Assembly: GCA_947561395.2 (NCBI GenBank)
Contig: OX387187.1
Location: forward strand, 27,199,829 to 27,263,828
Direction: 5' to 3'
DNA from: Buxus sempervirens
Taxonomy: Eukaryota; Streptophyta; Magnoliopsida; Buxales; Buxaceae
Length of the DNA: 64,000 nucleotides
This document shows, piece after piece, positions 23,317 to 33,819 of the stretch. Numbering within the stretch: position 1 is the first letter of the stretch; each line of letters starts with the position of its first letter. Both the position numbers and the translations under genes were made by a program. Under the pieces are notes generated by a model that was not told the origin of the DNA, searched no databases, and saw only the letters and a list, made by a program, of their open reading frames with translations.

Positions 23317-24546
23317 ATGGAAGCTAACATGTTCTATTCATTTTTTCCTCAGGTACACTTACTTTCAACCCAGGTGCACTTATTTGCAGTCATTGCTCCC
23401 GTGACCAGATCCAAAGCAAGAGCCATGAATACTGAAGAAAACCAAGCCCAAGCTACTGTCCCCGCTCAGGACTTTACTCAGCTGCAGGAGCAAGTGGCCG
23501 GTCTGGCCAAAATGCTGGGAGACTTACTGGCGGCTCAGGCCCAAGCCCAAAATCAGGCGTCGACTTCTCATCCGGCACCGCCACCTCAGGCCTATATTCC
23601 GCCTCCGGCTCAGCCCATGCCTGAGCCCATTTCTGAACCAGTCCCTGAGCCCATTCTGATCAGGGAAAATACAGTGGAGTCTGAGAAAGAGCTGGAAAAA
23701 GAAAAGGCCCGAGATGAGATGGAAAAGAAAATGCTGCTCAGGATAGAGAGGATCCAGGCAGAGCTGAAGGAAGTAAAGGGGGGAGGCAGCCAGGCAGGCA
23801 CCACCTTCGAGGACCTGTGCATGTACCCGGACGTCTGTCTACCGGCTAAGTTCAGGTGCCCAGACTTCGATAAATTTGATGGCACGGGCTGCCCATTGAG
23901 CCATCTCAAATTATACTGCGGGGCCCTGTGCCAGTTTGGCCGGGACGATGGAATACTGATCCAGCTCTTCCAGAGGAGTCTGACCGGGTCAGCCCTTCGG
24001 TGGTTCGCTACAGTGGACCATGGAAGGATTAGAAGGTGGAAGGACTTGGCCGATGCTTTCTTGGACCAGTACAAGTTCAACTCGGAGATCGTGCCGGACC
24101 GGTACGACATGATGAGGATGACCAAGGGGAAAGATGAACCGGTACGGCAGTACGCCAAGAGATGGAGAGAGGCCGCCTCCCAGGTCAGGCCACCTATGCA
24201 AGAGCCGGAGATGATCTCCACATTTATGGGCACACTGGGGCAGCCCTTTTACAACCATCTGGTGGGTCAGATCACCACCAACTTTGCAGCCCTAGTGCAG
24301 GTGGCGGACCGGATAGAGGAAGGGGTCAGGTCAGGAAGGCTGATAGACTACTCTACTCTGACTGGGCAGTCTGATTCCTCTGCCTCCATGGCCCAGAAGA
24401 AAGGGGCCAGATTTAAAAAGACAGGGGCCCGAAAGGAAGGGGAGGTGAACCTAGTCCAGGCTCCTCCAGCCAAGAAGCCACTTCACGTCAACATCTCGGC
24501 ACCCCAATGGCCCAGCAGGCCCAGCAGTCGTACCAGGCCCCGCTGA
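23317..24546 (+). pseudogene. Retrotransposon Gag N-terminal part (broken)
   Basis: The reading frame starts in a P/E/K-rich N-terminus (PPPAQPMPEPISEPVPEP) and a charged helix (KELEKEKARDEMEKKMLLRI). The Retrotrans_gag core follows (PAKFRCPDFDKFDGTG, GSALRWFATVDHGRIRRWKD, QYAKRWREAASQVRPP). The natural start is probably the ATG near 23425 (MNTEENQAQATV) or earlier. The frame ends at 24546, while the rest of Gag continues in another frame from before 24507, so a frameshift lies in the overlap. Gag forms the virus-like particle that packages the RNA. Confidence 0.9.
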
Positions 24547-26789
24547 ATGTCAACTTCCCTCCCTCTGTGCCAGCTAACACAAGGAGGACTTTTTCTAAGG
24601 AGGAGCGGGATGCGTGGTTCGCAACAAGGAAGAACCGAGTCTTCACTCCTCTCCCAATATCGCTGTCCCAACTACTGCCAACCCTGCTAAAAGGGGAATA
24701 CTTGACTCTGAAGGAGCCTAACCCAAATGCTTCGAAGGGGAGAAATTTTGACACATCGGTCACCTGTGATTTCCACATGGGTGCACCGGGGCATTCTACT
24801 GATAACTGCTGGGTATTGAAGCATGCAGTCCAGGATTTGTTGGACCAGAAGGCCTTGGTGTTCAACACTCCTACACCGGCCCCGTCCGGGAATGATATTG
24901 GGCAGAACCCTCTGCCATACCACAATGGGGCAGGTCCATCCAACTCCATCACTGCCATATCCACCACGAGAAGCGCCTTTGACCCATCTCAGCTTATAGC
25001 ACCTGTGGGGACTACAGTCCAGGTCCGATTTTTCCCAGAAGAGGAAGAAGAGGAGATCAACATGGTCTCCCAAAAAAATAATAATCTTGCTGCTGAGGAC
25101 ATAAGTTCCTCTCTAAACCGGGTCTCTTCACTCATGGCCCAGATGAATACTGCAAGACCCCCATTGGTCTTCAATTGCAGTCCACCCACTTATTCCCCAT
25201 CCAAGCCGTCTAAGGCTCCACTGGTCATCAATCTTGACCCCACCACTGCTTCCATCACTTCTTCTGTCCCCACCAAATCCAAACTTCAACCCTTGGTTGT
25301 AAATGTGCAGCCAGCCCATACTATCCCTAAACCGGCCCATACATCCCGGTCCAAACTCCAGCCACTAGTGGTTAACATCCCTAAATTAGCCTATTCTGAG
25401 GCCGCTGTACCATGGAATTACAGCGAGGGAATCACGGCTACGGTTCCAGTGGTTAGGAACCCGAACCAGGAGGAGGTGAACCTCATGACGAGGTCGGGGA
25501 GATGCGCAGGGGGTGAAGAGAAGGAGAAAGAGACAGAAGTAGAGAAAGAAAAAAAAGAAAATGAAGAAAAAAGAAAACAAAAAGGAAAAAATAAAGTAGG
25601 AGAAGACACCCCCCAGGGTGCAGAAAATGAGGCAGCCGACCTCATAAAAATCATAAAGAAAAGTGAATTTAATCTTGTGGATCAGCTAAACAAGGTCCCG
25701 ACCCAGATTTCAATACTGGGCCTTTTGCTGAATTCTGAAAAGCATAGGGATGCATTGTTAAGGGTGCTACAGAGTGCACATGTATCCCAGACCATCGATC
25801 CAGACCAGCTTGGCAAAATGGTTGGTCAAATCTTGTCACGTAATGTGATAAGTTTCTCAGAGGGTGAGATCAGCCCAAGTAGGTGTTATCATGTTGACCC
25901 TTTGCACATCACTGTGCTTTGTAAGGGCTGCATGGTTGCACGGGTTTTAATTGACAACGGGTCGGCGTTAAACGTCTGCCCGTTAATCACTTTTACCAAG
26001 CTGGGTCTGGACCAGTCAAGGATCAAACAAAATGGGCGGATAGTTAGGGCTTTCGATAGCTCCAAGACCCACTCCCTAGGGGAGATTGAACTGCCGGTCA
26101 CAATTGGGCCGAATATCTTTAACATCACATTTGAAGTGATGGATATACCCGCAGCTTTCAATCTGCTCCTAGGAAGGCCGTGGATACACTCAGCTAGGGC
26201 AATACCATCCACGCTCCACCAAAGGGTGAAATATATAAGAGGGCAAAGGGTGATAACAGTCCTAGCCGAAAACTTGGTGCCGCCCATCGTGTCACCTGAT
26301 GTACCCTTGATCAATGTGGACCTAACTGTCGACAAGATTGCATTCCACTCATTTCAATTTGAGGCGGTCAATTACATACCTGGGGGGTGTGAGAAAAAGA
26401 AGGAAAAGGGGACCACTGCGGAAAAAATGGTCAAGAAAGTGATGGAGAAATACCACTTTCACCCAGGGAAAGGCCTGGGGATCAATCTGCAGGGGATGGT
26501 GGAGCCAATCACGGCTAAGAAACTGATCCCCAAGGTAGGGTTGGGCTTCAAGCCCAGAGGCTGGAGAAGAATGAAACAAGAAGAAGGGGAGAGCAGAAGC
26601 AAAGGAAAACTCCCGCATCTGAGGGTAAACTTTCCAAAACCCTCCTATATAATCCAAATTTCTCCTCCATTGGACCAGTCCAAGCCTCCATACAGAAACA
26701 TTAACCCATTCCAAAAGCCTTTTGTTTCGGCCCTACAACCCTATAACCCATATCCAATACTGGGAGCAGTGGATGGGCCTTTGCCATGA
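24507..26789 (+). pseudogene. Gag C-terminus, zinc-knuckle-like motif, aspartic protease and G-patch-like segment
   Basis: A 760-codon frame continues Gag after the frameshift. CDFHMGAPGHSTDNCWVLKH (about 24764-24823) is the zinc-binding motif usual for Tat Gag. A highly charged K/E-rich stretch follows at about 25500-25610. The protease region has LIDNGSALNVCP (about 25948-25983; DNGS is the Tat-type form of the DTG/DSG catalytic triad) and LLLGRPWIHSARAIPS. A glycine-rich segment HFHPGKGLGINLQG with VGLGFKPR resembles a G-patch. The frame itself is uninterrupted; its link to Gag upstream and Pol downstream is broken. Confidence 0.88.
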
Positions 26790-27070
26790 CTGAGGGCGAA
26801 AAGACAGGGGCAGACATGGAACTGCCATTCATTGATTGGGCCGCAATAAAGATTCCGGATGAGGTTATATCTGGACTGGGCCCCGTAGCAGAAAACGGCA
26901 GTACCCACCCGGTGATGATGGCATCGGATGCTGGGTTTGAAGAGCAGGCTTTCCCTATTTCCCCTGCTCCCCAAAATTTTGTACTGAACAATTGGGAGGA
27001 AACTCCCCTTACCTTTGAAGCAGCGTCTGTGTGGCAAACTGACGCGGCTTCCAAAAAAAAACTCCAATAG
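26786..27070 (+). pseudogene. Pol N-terminal linker frame
   Basis: An open frame overlaps the protease frame by four bases and runs to 27070 (MELPFIDWAAIKIPDEVI). It precedes a frame change near the A-run at about 27052-27060, after which the coding sequence continues in another frame. Ogre-type elements splice an intron between protease and RT, so part of this stretch could be intronic; I cannot decide. Confidence 0.5.
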
Positions 27071-30000
27071 TGGAATGCCATTTCCCTGAAGGTTCTAATG
27101 GGCCTTCGTCTTCGGGGGAATTATGTTTAGAAGGCCCACAAAAAACCCAAAAAGATTTTTCTATTTTTTCTAAAAAATTTAAATTTTTCAAAAAGGTCCA
27201 AACCACTTATGAACCATATAATCAGACCGAATTGGACCAGGTTGAATATGACTTCGACCTTGAGCTCGACTTTGACCTCATGGGGGTCGAAGAAGAGACC
27301 GAGGTCGAAGAAGAAGACGTTCCAAAAGAAATTGAATACCAATTGGAACGTCATGAAAAGGGGGTCCAACCTAATATTGAGGAGACCATATCCATAAACC
27401 TTGGGACCAAAGATGACCCAAAAATTGTGAAAATCGGGTCATGCTTGTCTGATGTGCAGAAAAATGAAATGTCACAGTTCTTGGCAGATTACAAGGATGT
27501 GTTTGCTTGGTCGTATCAGGACATGCCAGGGTTGGACACTGACATGGTGGTGCACAAGTTGCCAATTTTGCCAGGGGTTAAGTCGATTAAGCAGAAGCTG
27601 AGAAGATTGAAGCCTGAATGGACCTTGAAGGTCAAGGACGAAGTGGTCAAACAATTTCAAGCCGGATTTTTGGCAGTCTCTACGTACCCTGAGTGGCTCG
27701 CAAACATAGTGCCGGTACCAAAGAAGAACGGGAAGGTCTGAATGTGCGTGGATTATAGAGACTTAAACAGGGCAAGCCCAAAGGACGATTTTCCGTTCCA
27801 CACATCGACATTCTGGTCGATAATACTGCGGTACATAGCCTATTCTCTTTCATGGATGGTTTCTCGGGATATAATCAGATCAAGATGGCTAAAGAAGATC
27901 AAGAGAAAACAGCATTTATCACACCTTGGGGCACATTCCACTACACAGTCATGCCATTTGGGCTTAAAAACGCTGGGGCAACATACCAGCGGGCCATGAC
28001 TGCACTATTTCATGACATGATCCATAAGGAGATGGAGGTCTACGTGGATGATATGATTGCCAAATCATGCAAAGAGGAGGACCACTTGATCAATCTGAAG
28101 AAAGTGTTTGATCGGCTCAGGAAGTACAGTCTATGGCTTAACCCGGCTAAATGCGTCTTTGGGGCTACATCAGGGAAATTACTGGGGTTTATAGTGAGCC
28201 GAAGAGGAATTGAAATTGACCCGGCTAAAGCCAAGGCCATAATTGAAATGCCAGCACCCAGAACGGAGAAGGAGGTCAGGGGTTTTCTCGGAAGGATTCA
28301 GTACATAAGCCGGTTCATAGCACAGCTCACTGCTATCTGTGAACCAATTTTCAAACTTTTGAGGAAAGATAACCCTACGGTCTGGAATGAGGACTGCCAG
28401 CAGGCATTTGACACAATAAAGAGGTATTTGCTGAACCCACCTGTGCTAGTGCCACCAACTCCAGGAAGACCGCTGATCCTGTACTTTTCAGTGTTGGAAA
28501 CGTCGATGGGATGTGTCTTGGGGCAACATGATGAGATTGGTAGAAAAGAAAGGGCAATTTACTATCTGAGTAAAAAATTCACAGAATATGAAGCCAAATA
28601 CTCACCATTGGAGAAGACTTGCTGTGCTCTAGTGTGGGCCACTCAGAGGCTAAGGCATTATTTCCTTAGTCACTCCACACTATTGATATCCCGGATGGAC
28701 CCGCTGAAATATTTATTTGAGAAACCGGCACTGACTGGCAGGACGGCAAAGTGGCAACTGCTACTGTCCGAATTTGATCTCACATACATCACCCAGAAGG
28801 CGATCAAGGGTCAAGCCATAGCTGATCACCTGGCTGCACATCCTCTGCCAGAATATCAACCCTTGAAGACCAACTTCCCAGATGAGGCAATCCTGTACAC
28901 TGAAGAGGAGGACAGTGAGAGTTCTTGGCAGATGTTCTTCGATGGGGCCGCCAACATGAATGGGAACGGAATAGGGGCAGTCTTGGTTAAACCAGATGGT
29001 TCACACATCCCGATTGCAGTAAAGTTGAGATTCCAGTGCACCAATAACATAGCAGAATATGAGGCATGCATAATTGGATTGCAAGCAGCCATGGATCATG
29101 GAGTAGAGGAACTTGACGTATACGGGGATTCGAGTCTTATCATCTTCCAAACAACTGGTGAGTGGAAAACCAAGGATCACAAATTGATCCCCTATCACCA
29201 GTATTTGGAAGAAATAAGCACAAATTTCACTCGAATTTCCTTCAACTATATGCCAAGGGCCAAGAATCAGTTTGCGGATGCTCTAGCAACCTTGGCTTCA
29301 ATGGTCAGCATACCAGAAGGAGTAGACATCAGACCGCTGGAAATTGAGGTTAGAGATGAACCGGCTTACTGTCTCGTTCTAGAGGGAGCACCAGAAGAAG
29401 AAACACCATGGTTTCAAGATATCAAAAATTTCTTGAACAATCGGAGTTTGCCAGAAAATGCCACTGCTACGGAGAAGAGGACAATACAGAGATTGGCTGG
29501 TCAATTTCTGCTAAGTGGTGGACATGTGTACAAGAGGTCACATAACGACATTCTGCTAAGATGTGTTGCCAAGGCTGAATCGGAAAGGCTGATTGAGACT
29601 GTACATGGAGGAGTCTGTGGGCCCCATATGAGTGGGCACATGCTGGCTAAGAAGATCCTGAGGCTGGGATACTACTGGACAACCATGGAGCATGATTGCT
29701 GTATACATGTCAGGAGGTGCCACCAATGCCAGATATATGCAGATAACAAGCATGCACCCCCAGGTGAGCTGCACAACATGACATCACCCTGGCCCTTCTC
29801 TATGTGGGGCATAGATGTTATTGGCATGATCTCACCTAAGGCATCGAACGGACACAGATTCATCCTGGTGGCGATTGACTATTTCACTAAGTGGGTAGAA
29901 GCAGCTTCATATGCGAATATCACAAGCAACCATGTTATTAAATTTTTGAAGCACAATATCATTTGTCGCTATGGACTGCCAAGTGCCATAGTATCAGACA

Positions 30001-30656
30001 ATGCTTCAAATATTAAGAACAAGGACATGAAGAAAATGTGTGAGCAGTTTCAGATCACCCACCATAAGTCAGCTCCGTACAGGCCAAAGATGAATGGGGC
30101 AGTAGAAGCAGCCAACAAGAATATAAAGAAAATCATTCAGAAGATGGTAGTAAGTTACAAAGATTGGCATGAAATGCTGCCACTTGCTCTACATGCCTAT
30201 AGAACCTCGATCCGGACTTCAACTGGGGCAACCCCGTACTCCCTAGCCTATGGGATGGAAGCAGTCTTGCCCGTGGAAGTGGAGATCCCATCACTCCGAG
30301 TGCTCATGGAAGCAGAACTAGAAGAAGCCGAATGGGTCCAATCAAGACATGATCAACTTAACCTGATAGAAGAAAAACGGTTGAAAGCACTTTGCCATGG
30401 ACAGTTGTACCAGAAGAGAATGGCCCAGGCTTACAATAAGAAAGTGAGGCCCAGAACTTTCCAAGAAGGAAACTTAGTGCTAAAGAAAATTCTACCATTT
30501 TTGGAAGACCCTCGTGGTAAGTTCAAGCCCAATTGGGAAGGCCCATATGTCGTCAAGAAAGTCCTATCAGGGGGTGCACTCATCTTAGCAGAAATGGATG
30601 GGGCAGATTTTCCTGAGCCCATTAACTCTGATGCAGTAAAAAGGTATTTTCCTTGA
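27070..30656 (+). pseudogene. Pol: reverse transcriptase, double RNase H, integrase (broken)
   Basis: 27070-27741 holds the acidic linker and RT N-terminus (DVFAWSYQDMPGLD, PEWLANIVPVPKKNGKV) and ends at TGA 27739-27741. RT resumes directly (CVDYRDLNRASPKDDFPF), then shifts frame near 27800. The frame from 27852 runs unbroken to TGA at 30654. It contains the RT catalytic YVDDM (28041-28055), the RT-linked RNase H (TSMGCVLGQHDE, 28500 region), and a second RNase H with D-E-D-D residues in FFDGAANMNG, NIAEYEA, YGDSSL and FADALATL (28930-29300). It also contains an HHCC integrase finger (RRCHQCQ near 29720) and the integrase core, with Asp in GIDVIG, Asp in VSDNASN (29997) and Glu in AVEAAN (30105), spaced D-35-E. 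The C-terminal part resembles a GPY-type module. Catalytic residues are all present, but at least one stop and one frameshift prevent a full polyprotein. Confidence 0.92.
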
Positions 30657-31621
30657 GTGAATATTTCTAGGAAATGATCCGAGGCCATTTTTCTTTACTT
30701 CCTTCAAAATTTCAATCCCTAGTCTAGCCAAGTTGAGCCGGTTTGTTTCTTTGATAAACCCAAACCGGATTTACAGTCTTAAATTGGGGCAAAACAAATT
30801 GGGGCAAAACAAATTGGGGCAAAGCCAATTGGGGCAAAGTAAGGGAAGAAAAAGAAAAAAAAGGAAAAACAATGGAAATGGCAAATGAAAGCCAAGTGTG
30901 AAAAAAGATGCAAAAAAATGCAATTTGGGGAAAAAGGGTTAAATTCATCATGACTGTAAGTCCGGTTGACCTATTTCCACACTTGAAAATTTTTGGGCCT
31001 TTAATACCCTTTTTTTCATTAACTGAGCCTAGCCTTTATTTCGTCCTATTTTTAAGCCCTCGGTGATCTTAGCTTGTTCATTCAAATATTAGAGTAAGAT
31101 GGGTGATGACGGAATTCAGAAGCCGGCCCAAGTGAAAACCGTAACTGGCTCTAGGGGCAATATTGGCAAAAAGGCAAAAGGAAAAAAATAAGAAAAATGA
31201 AAGAAAATCAGAGGTTGAGTTGATCATGGAGATATGAGCTTGAAGCAAAGTTGGCATGAGTAGAATGGGGCAGTTTTGGCGTTTGGGAATGACTCTAAAG
31301 GTCCTAAGATGGACGGTTCTGATCCCTCAGTATTTTGTGGACTACCCTTTTCATTATTTAACCTGATTTTAATTTCTTTAATTATAGGTGATTAAGTGCA
31401 TGGACCAAATTTCAAAAATACAAAAAAAAATATAAAAAGGAAAATTATACTTTGGCCAGTGATGATAAATCAAATACTTTTCATAAAACCTTTGTTTTTA
31501 CAAGCGTCTGAGCATTCTGAGGCCAATAATATAAAAACGTTATTTTGAATTAAATCCTTTGTATTTCCACTATTGGAGTTCAATTTTGTACAAAGGTATG
31601 AAAAATGTGCAGGAAATAAAG
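30657..31621. other. Intergenic region of the element with a 15-bp tandem repeat
   Basis: Between the end of pol and the end of the antisense DUF7745 gene there is no coding frame. About four tandem copies of AAATTGGGGCAAAAC lie at about 30783-30840. The two genes converge here, so this is where sense and antisense transcripts would have to terminate or overlap. Confidence 0.6.
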
Positions 31622-33347
31622 CTAGTCTCCTAGCTGCTCCTCAAGTTCCCGAATCCGAGCTGCCTGAGCTGCAATGACTCCTGAAGCCCCCTCTGCAGCG
31701 GGATCACTCAGGAAGGAAATGACCTCATCTGAAAGGGCCTGCTTAATCCTCATACTCCTAAGGCTGGCCAAAGTAGCCTGGTACTTCTGCCGAATCATAC
31801 GGACCTCGAAGCAACGGGCCTGCCTCTGCTCCTCCAGCTTCTCTTCCACGGCAATACGGCGTGAGATCTGCTCCTCAAGCTGCCTCTCCAGATAAGCGCC
31901 TTGTATCCTGAGCTCTTGGGCCTCCCGCACCCATATCTGCTGAAGCCGCTTATGAGAAGCCCGCTCAAACTCTAGAATGTCCTCATAAGTAGGAACCAAG
32001 ACTACAGGAGGATCTTCGGGTACCGGGGCCTGAGTCTGTATCTGTTCCTTGATCCAGAAGAGATAATCCTTCACATGGGCTTCTGAAAAGACTGGACCAT
32101 GCATGAAGCGGACATAGGACCACTCCTTCATCAACCAGGCATTCAGCTTCATAGAAAGGGGCCCAAGACGATCCTCATATCCACATGGGATGATAATCCC
32201 CTGGGTCGCACGGAACTGATGAAGGACCTGCAGAGGAAGATAAAGCACTGCATGCCTCAGGCCAGCCAGAATCAGAAAGTTGCGGTCTCGGAAGCTAATC
32301 ACTGTCTCCGCATTAGGCTGATAAGTACCAGGCCATCTCACCTGGTCATCCTGAAGCGAGCCCAAGAAAGTGAACCAGCCCTGTTTGCCCCCTCGAATAT
32401 CGGGGCACCCCATGTTGCTCATTAAGAGAGGGACTTTTAGACTCGGGAAGAAGTGTCGATTGATCTCGTCAATCTGGCTCAAATGATCAAGTAGCCAAAG
32501 CTGCAAAGGAAGAGAGATATGTCAGCACATTGTAAGAAAAAAAAAAAAAAGAGCAAAAAGGGCAAAAAGAAAGCCAAAAAGCAAGAAAAAAAAATAAAAA
32601 AAAAAGAAATAAAAAAAAAGAAAAAAGAAATTTTTTTACCTGCAGGATCTGGGCACATGCTAGGAAGCGTTTTGACTTCCTGTTGTAGCAGTCAGTCAAA
32701 GCTTGATACATCCCAGCCAAAATCATAGGGGCCAACCTCTCCCGCTCCCTAACCTGGCATATCACGGAAATCAAGGCCAAGTCCACCTCATCATCATCCC
32801 GTGGGAAAAGCAACTGGTTGACCACTATCAGGGTCAACGCATTGAATCGGGCCTCCTTATCTTCCCCCCTCAAAAGCTTCTCAGTCAAAAAGGCCTTAGA
32901 TAGGGTCAAAAGGGTGTCAGAATCCCCCAAGTCCTTCTTCCCTATGCCCAAGAATGTAGAAGCTTCCTTTTTGTAACTGGGCCTAAGAGGTGGATTTACC
33001 ACCTTCTCATCAAACCTCAAGCCCAGGATGGTTTCCACCTCCTCAATGGTTGGGGTCATCTCATGGGTCCCAAAACGAAACAAGTTGAGATCAGGAACCC
33101 AATGACCAATCATGGCCTCTATAATCTCCCACCTGAAGGGAACCTTGGGAATAAGCAGGATGTGGCCTAGATTAGTAGTACCCCATCTCCTCTCCTCATC
33201 TAGGGTCATAGAGTTAACCCACCTTGTGTAAAAAGAATCCACAGGGTTGTACCTAGTGAGATTTGGGGGTTTTGATCTAAAAGGTTGTTTTGTAGGGGAG
33301 GCAGTGTGGACAGATAGTAATGGGGCAGAAAATGATCCGGATTCCAT
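31622..33347 (-). CDS. Antisense DUF7745-type protein gene of the Tat element (two exons)
   Basis: On the minus strand, exon 1 is 33347-32640 (236 codons) and exon 2 is 32500-31622 (292 codons plus stop), joined by a phase-0 intron (CTGCAG|GT ... TTTGCAG). The product is 528 residues with no internal stop. The ATG at 33347 (MESGSFSAP) is chosen as the first after the TATA box at 33456-33466. Exon 1 has the DUF7745 signature as I know it from plant retrotransposon-derived proteins: VDSFYTRWVNSMTL, RWGTTNLGHILLIPK, TPTIEEVETILGLRFDEK. The C-terminal third is a predicted coiled coil (AYLERQLEEQISRRIAVEEK). Function is unknown. The intact two-exon gene contrasts with the broken gag-pol. The palindrome array at 33477-33618 lies just upstream. 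Confidence 0.82.
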
Positions 33348-33455
33348 TGGATGTGATGGGAGCAAGCTAGAACTCAAGAGGAAGAAGAAAAAGGCGAAAA
33401 AGGGGGTTTCTAAACTCAAAAACTCGTAAAAAATGCTGAAATCCCCAGGCTGGTT

Positions 33456-33466
33456 GCATTTATAGC
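33456..33466 (-). promoter_or_regulatory. TATA box of the antisense DUF7745 gene
   Basis: Read on the minus strand, GCTATAAATGC lies 109 bp upstream of the ATG and only 10 bp from the palindrome array. This array-TATA-gene order supports an independent antisense promoter. Confidence 0.65.
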
Positions 33467-33476
33467 ATATTTTAAC

Positions 33477-33618
33477 GTATCCGGTAACTCAGACCGGATA
33501 CAAAAGGCTTTATCAATATCCGGATAAGTATACTGGATACGAAAGAGGCTACGAGTATCCGGTATGTTATACCGGATACAAGGACCAATCAATGTATCCG
33601 GTATGTCAGACCGGATAC
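33477..33618. promoter_or_regulatory. Palindrome array upstream of the DUF7745 gene (four 25-bp units, 39-bp period)
   Basis: Units occupy 33477-33501, 33516-33540, 33555-33579 and 33594-33618, again exactly 39 bp apart. Three of the four have half-sites GTATCCGGT and ACCGGATAC around spacers aactcag, atgttat and atgtcag. The second has ATATCCGGA/ACTGGATAC. Confidence 0.95.
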
Positions 33619-33819
33619 AAAGAAAAACAGCAAAAAAATGAGCTAAGGATGAAAAATCCGAATTTTTTACCTGTTTTACCTGTGTACAAGTCATAATTGC
33701 ATAAATTTAAAAACAAAAGATGTGCAAGACAGGAGAGAATGAATCAAAGTTTTTTTCATATATATATGCAAGTTTTTGTACAATGATAATAGAAAAGACA
33801 TAAAATTCCTAATCTACTG

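Noticed and set aside
23610-24258. Long minus-strand frames opposite gag
   Set aside because: Mirror frames of the gag coding sequence with no recognisable domain, unlike the well-supported antisense genes after pol.
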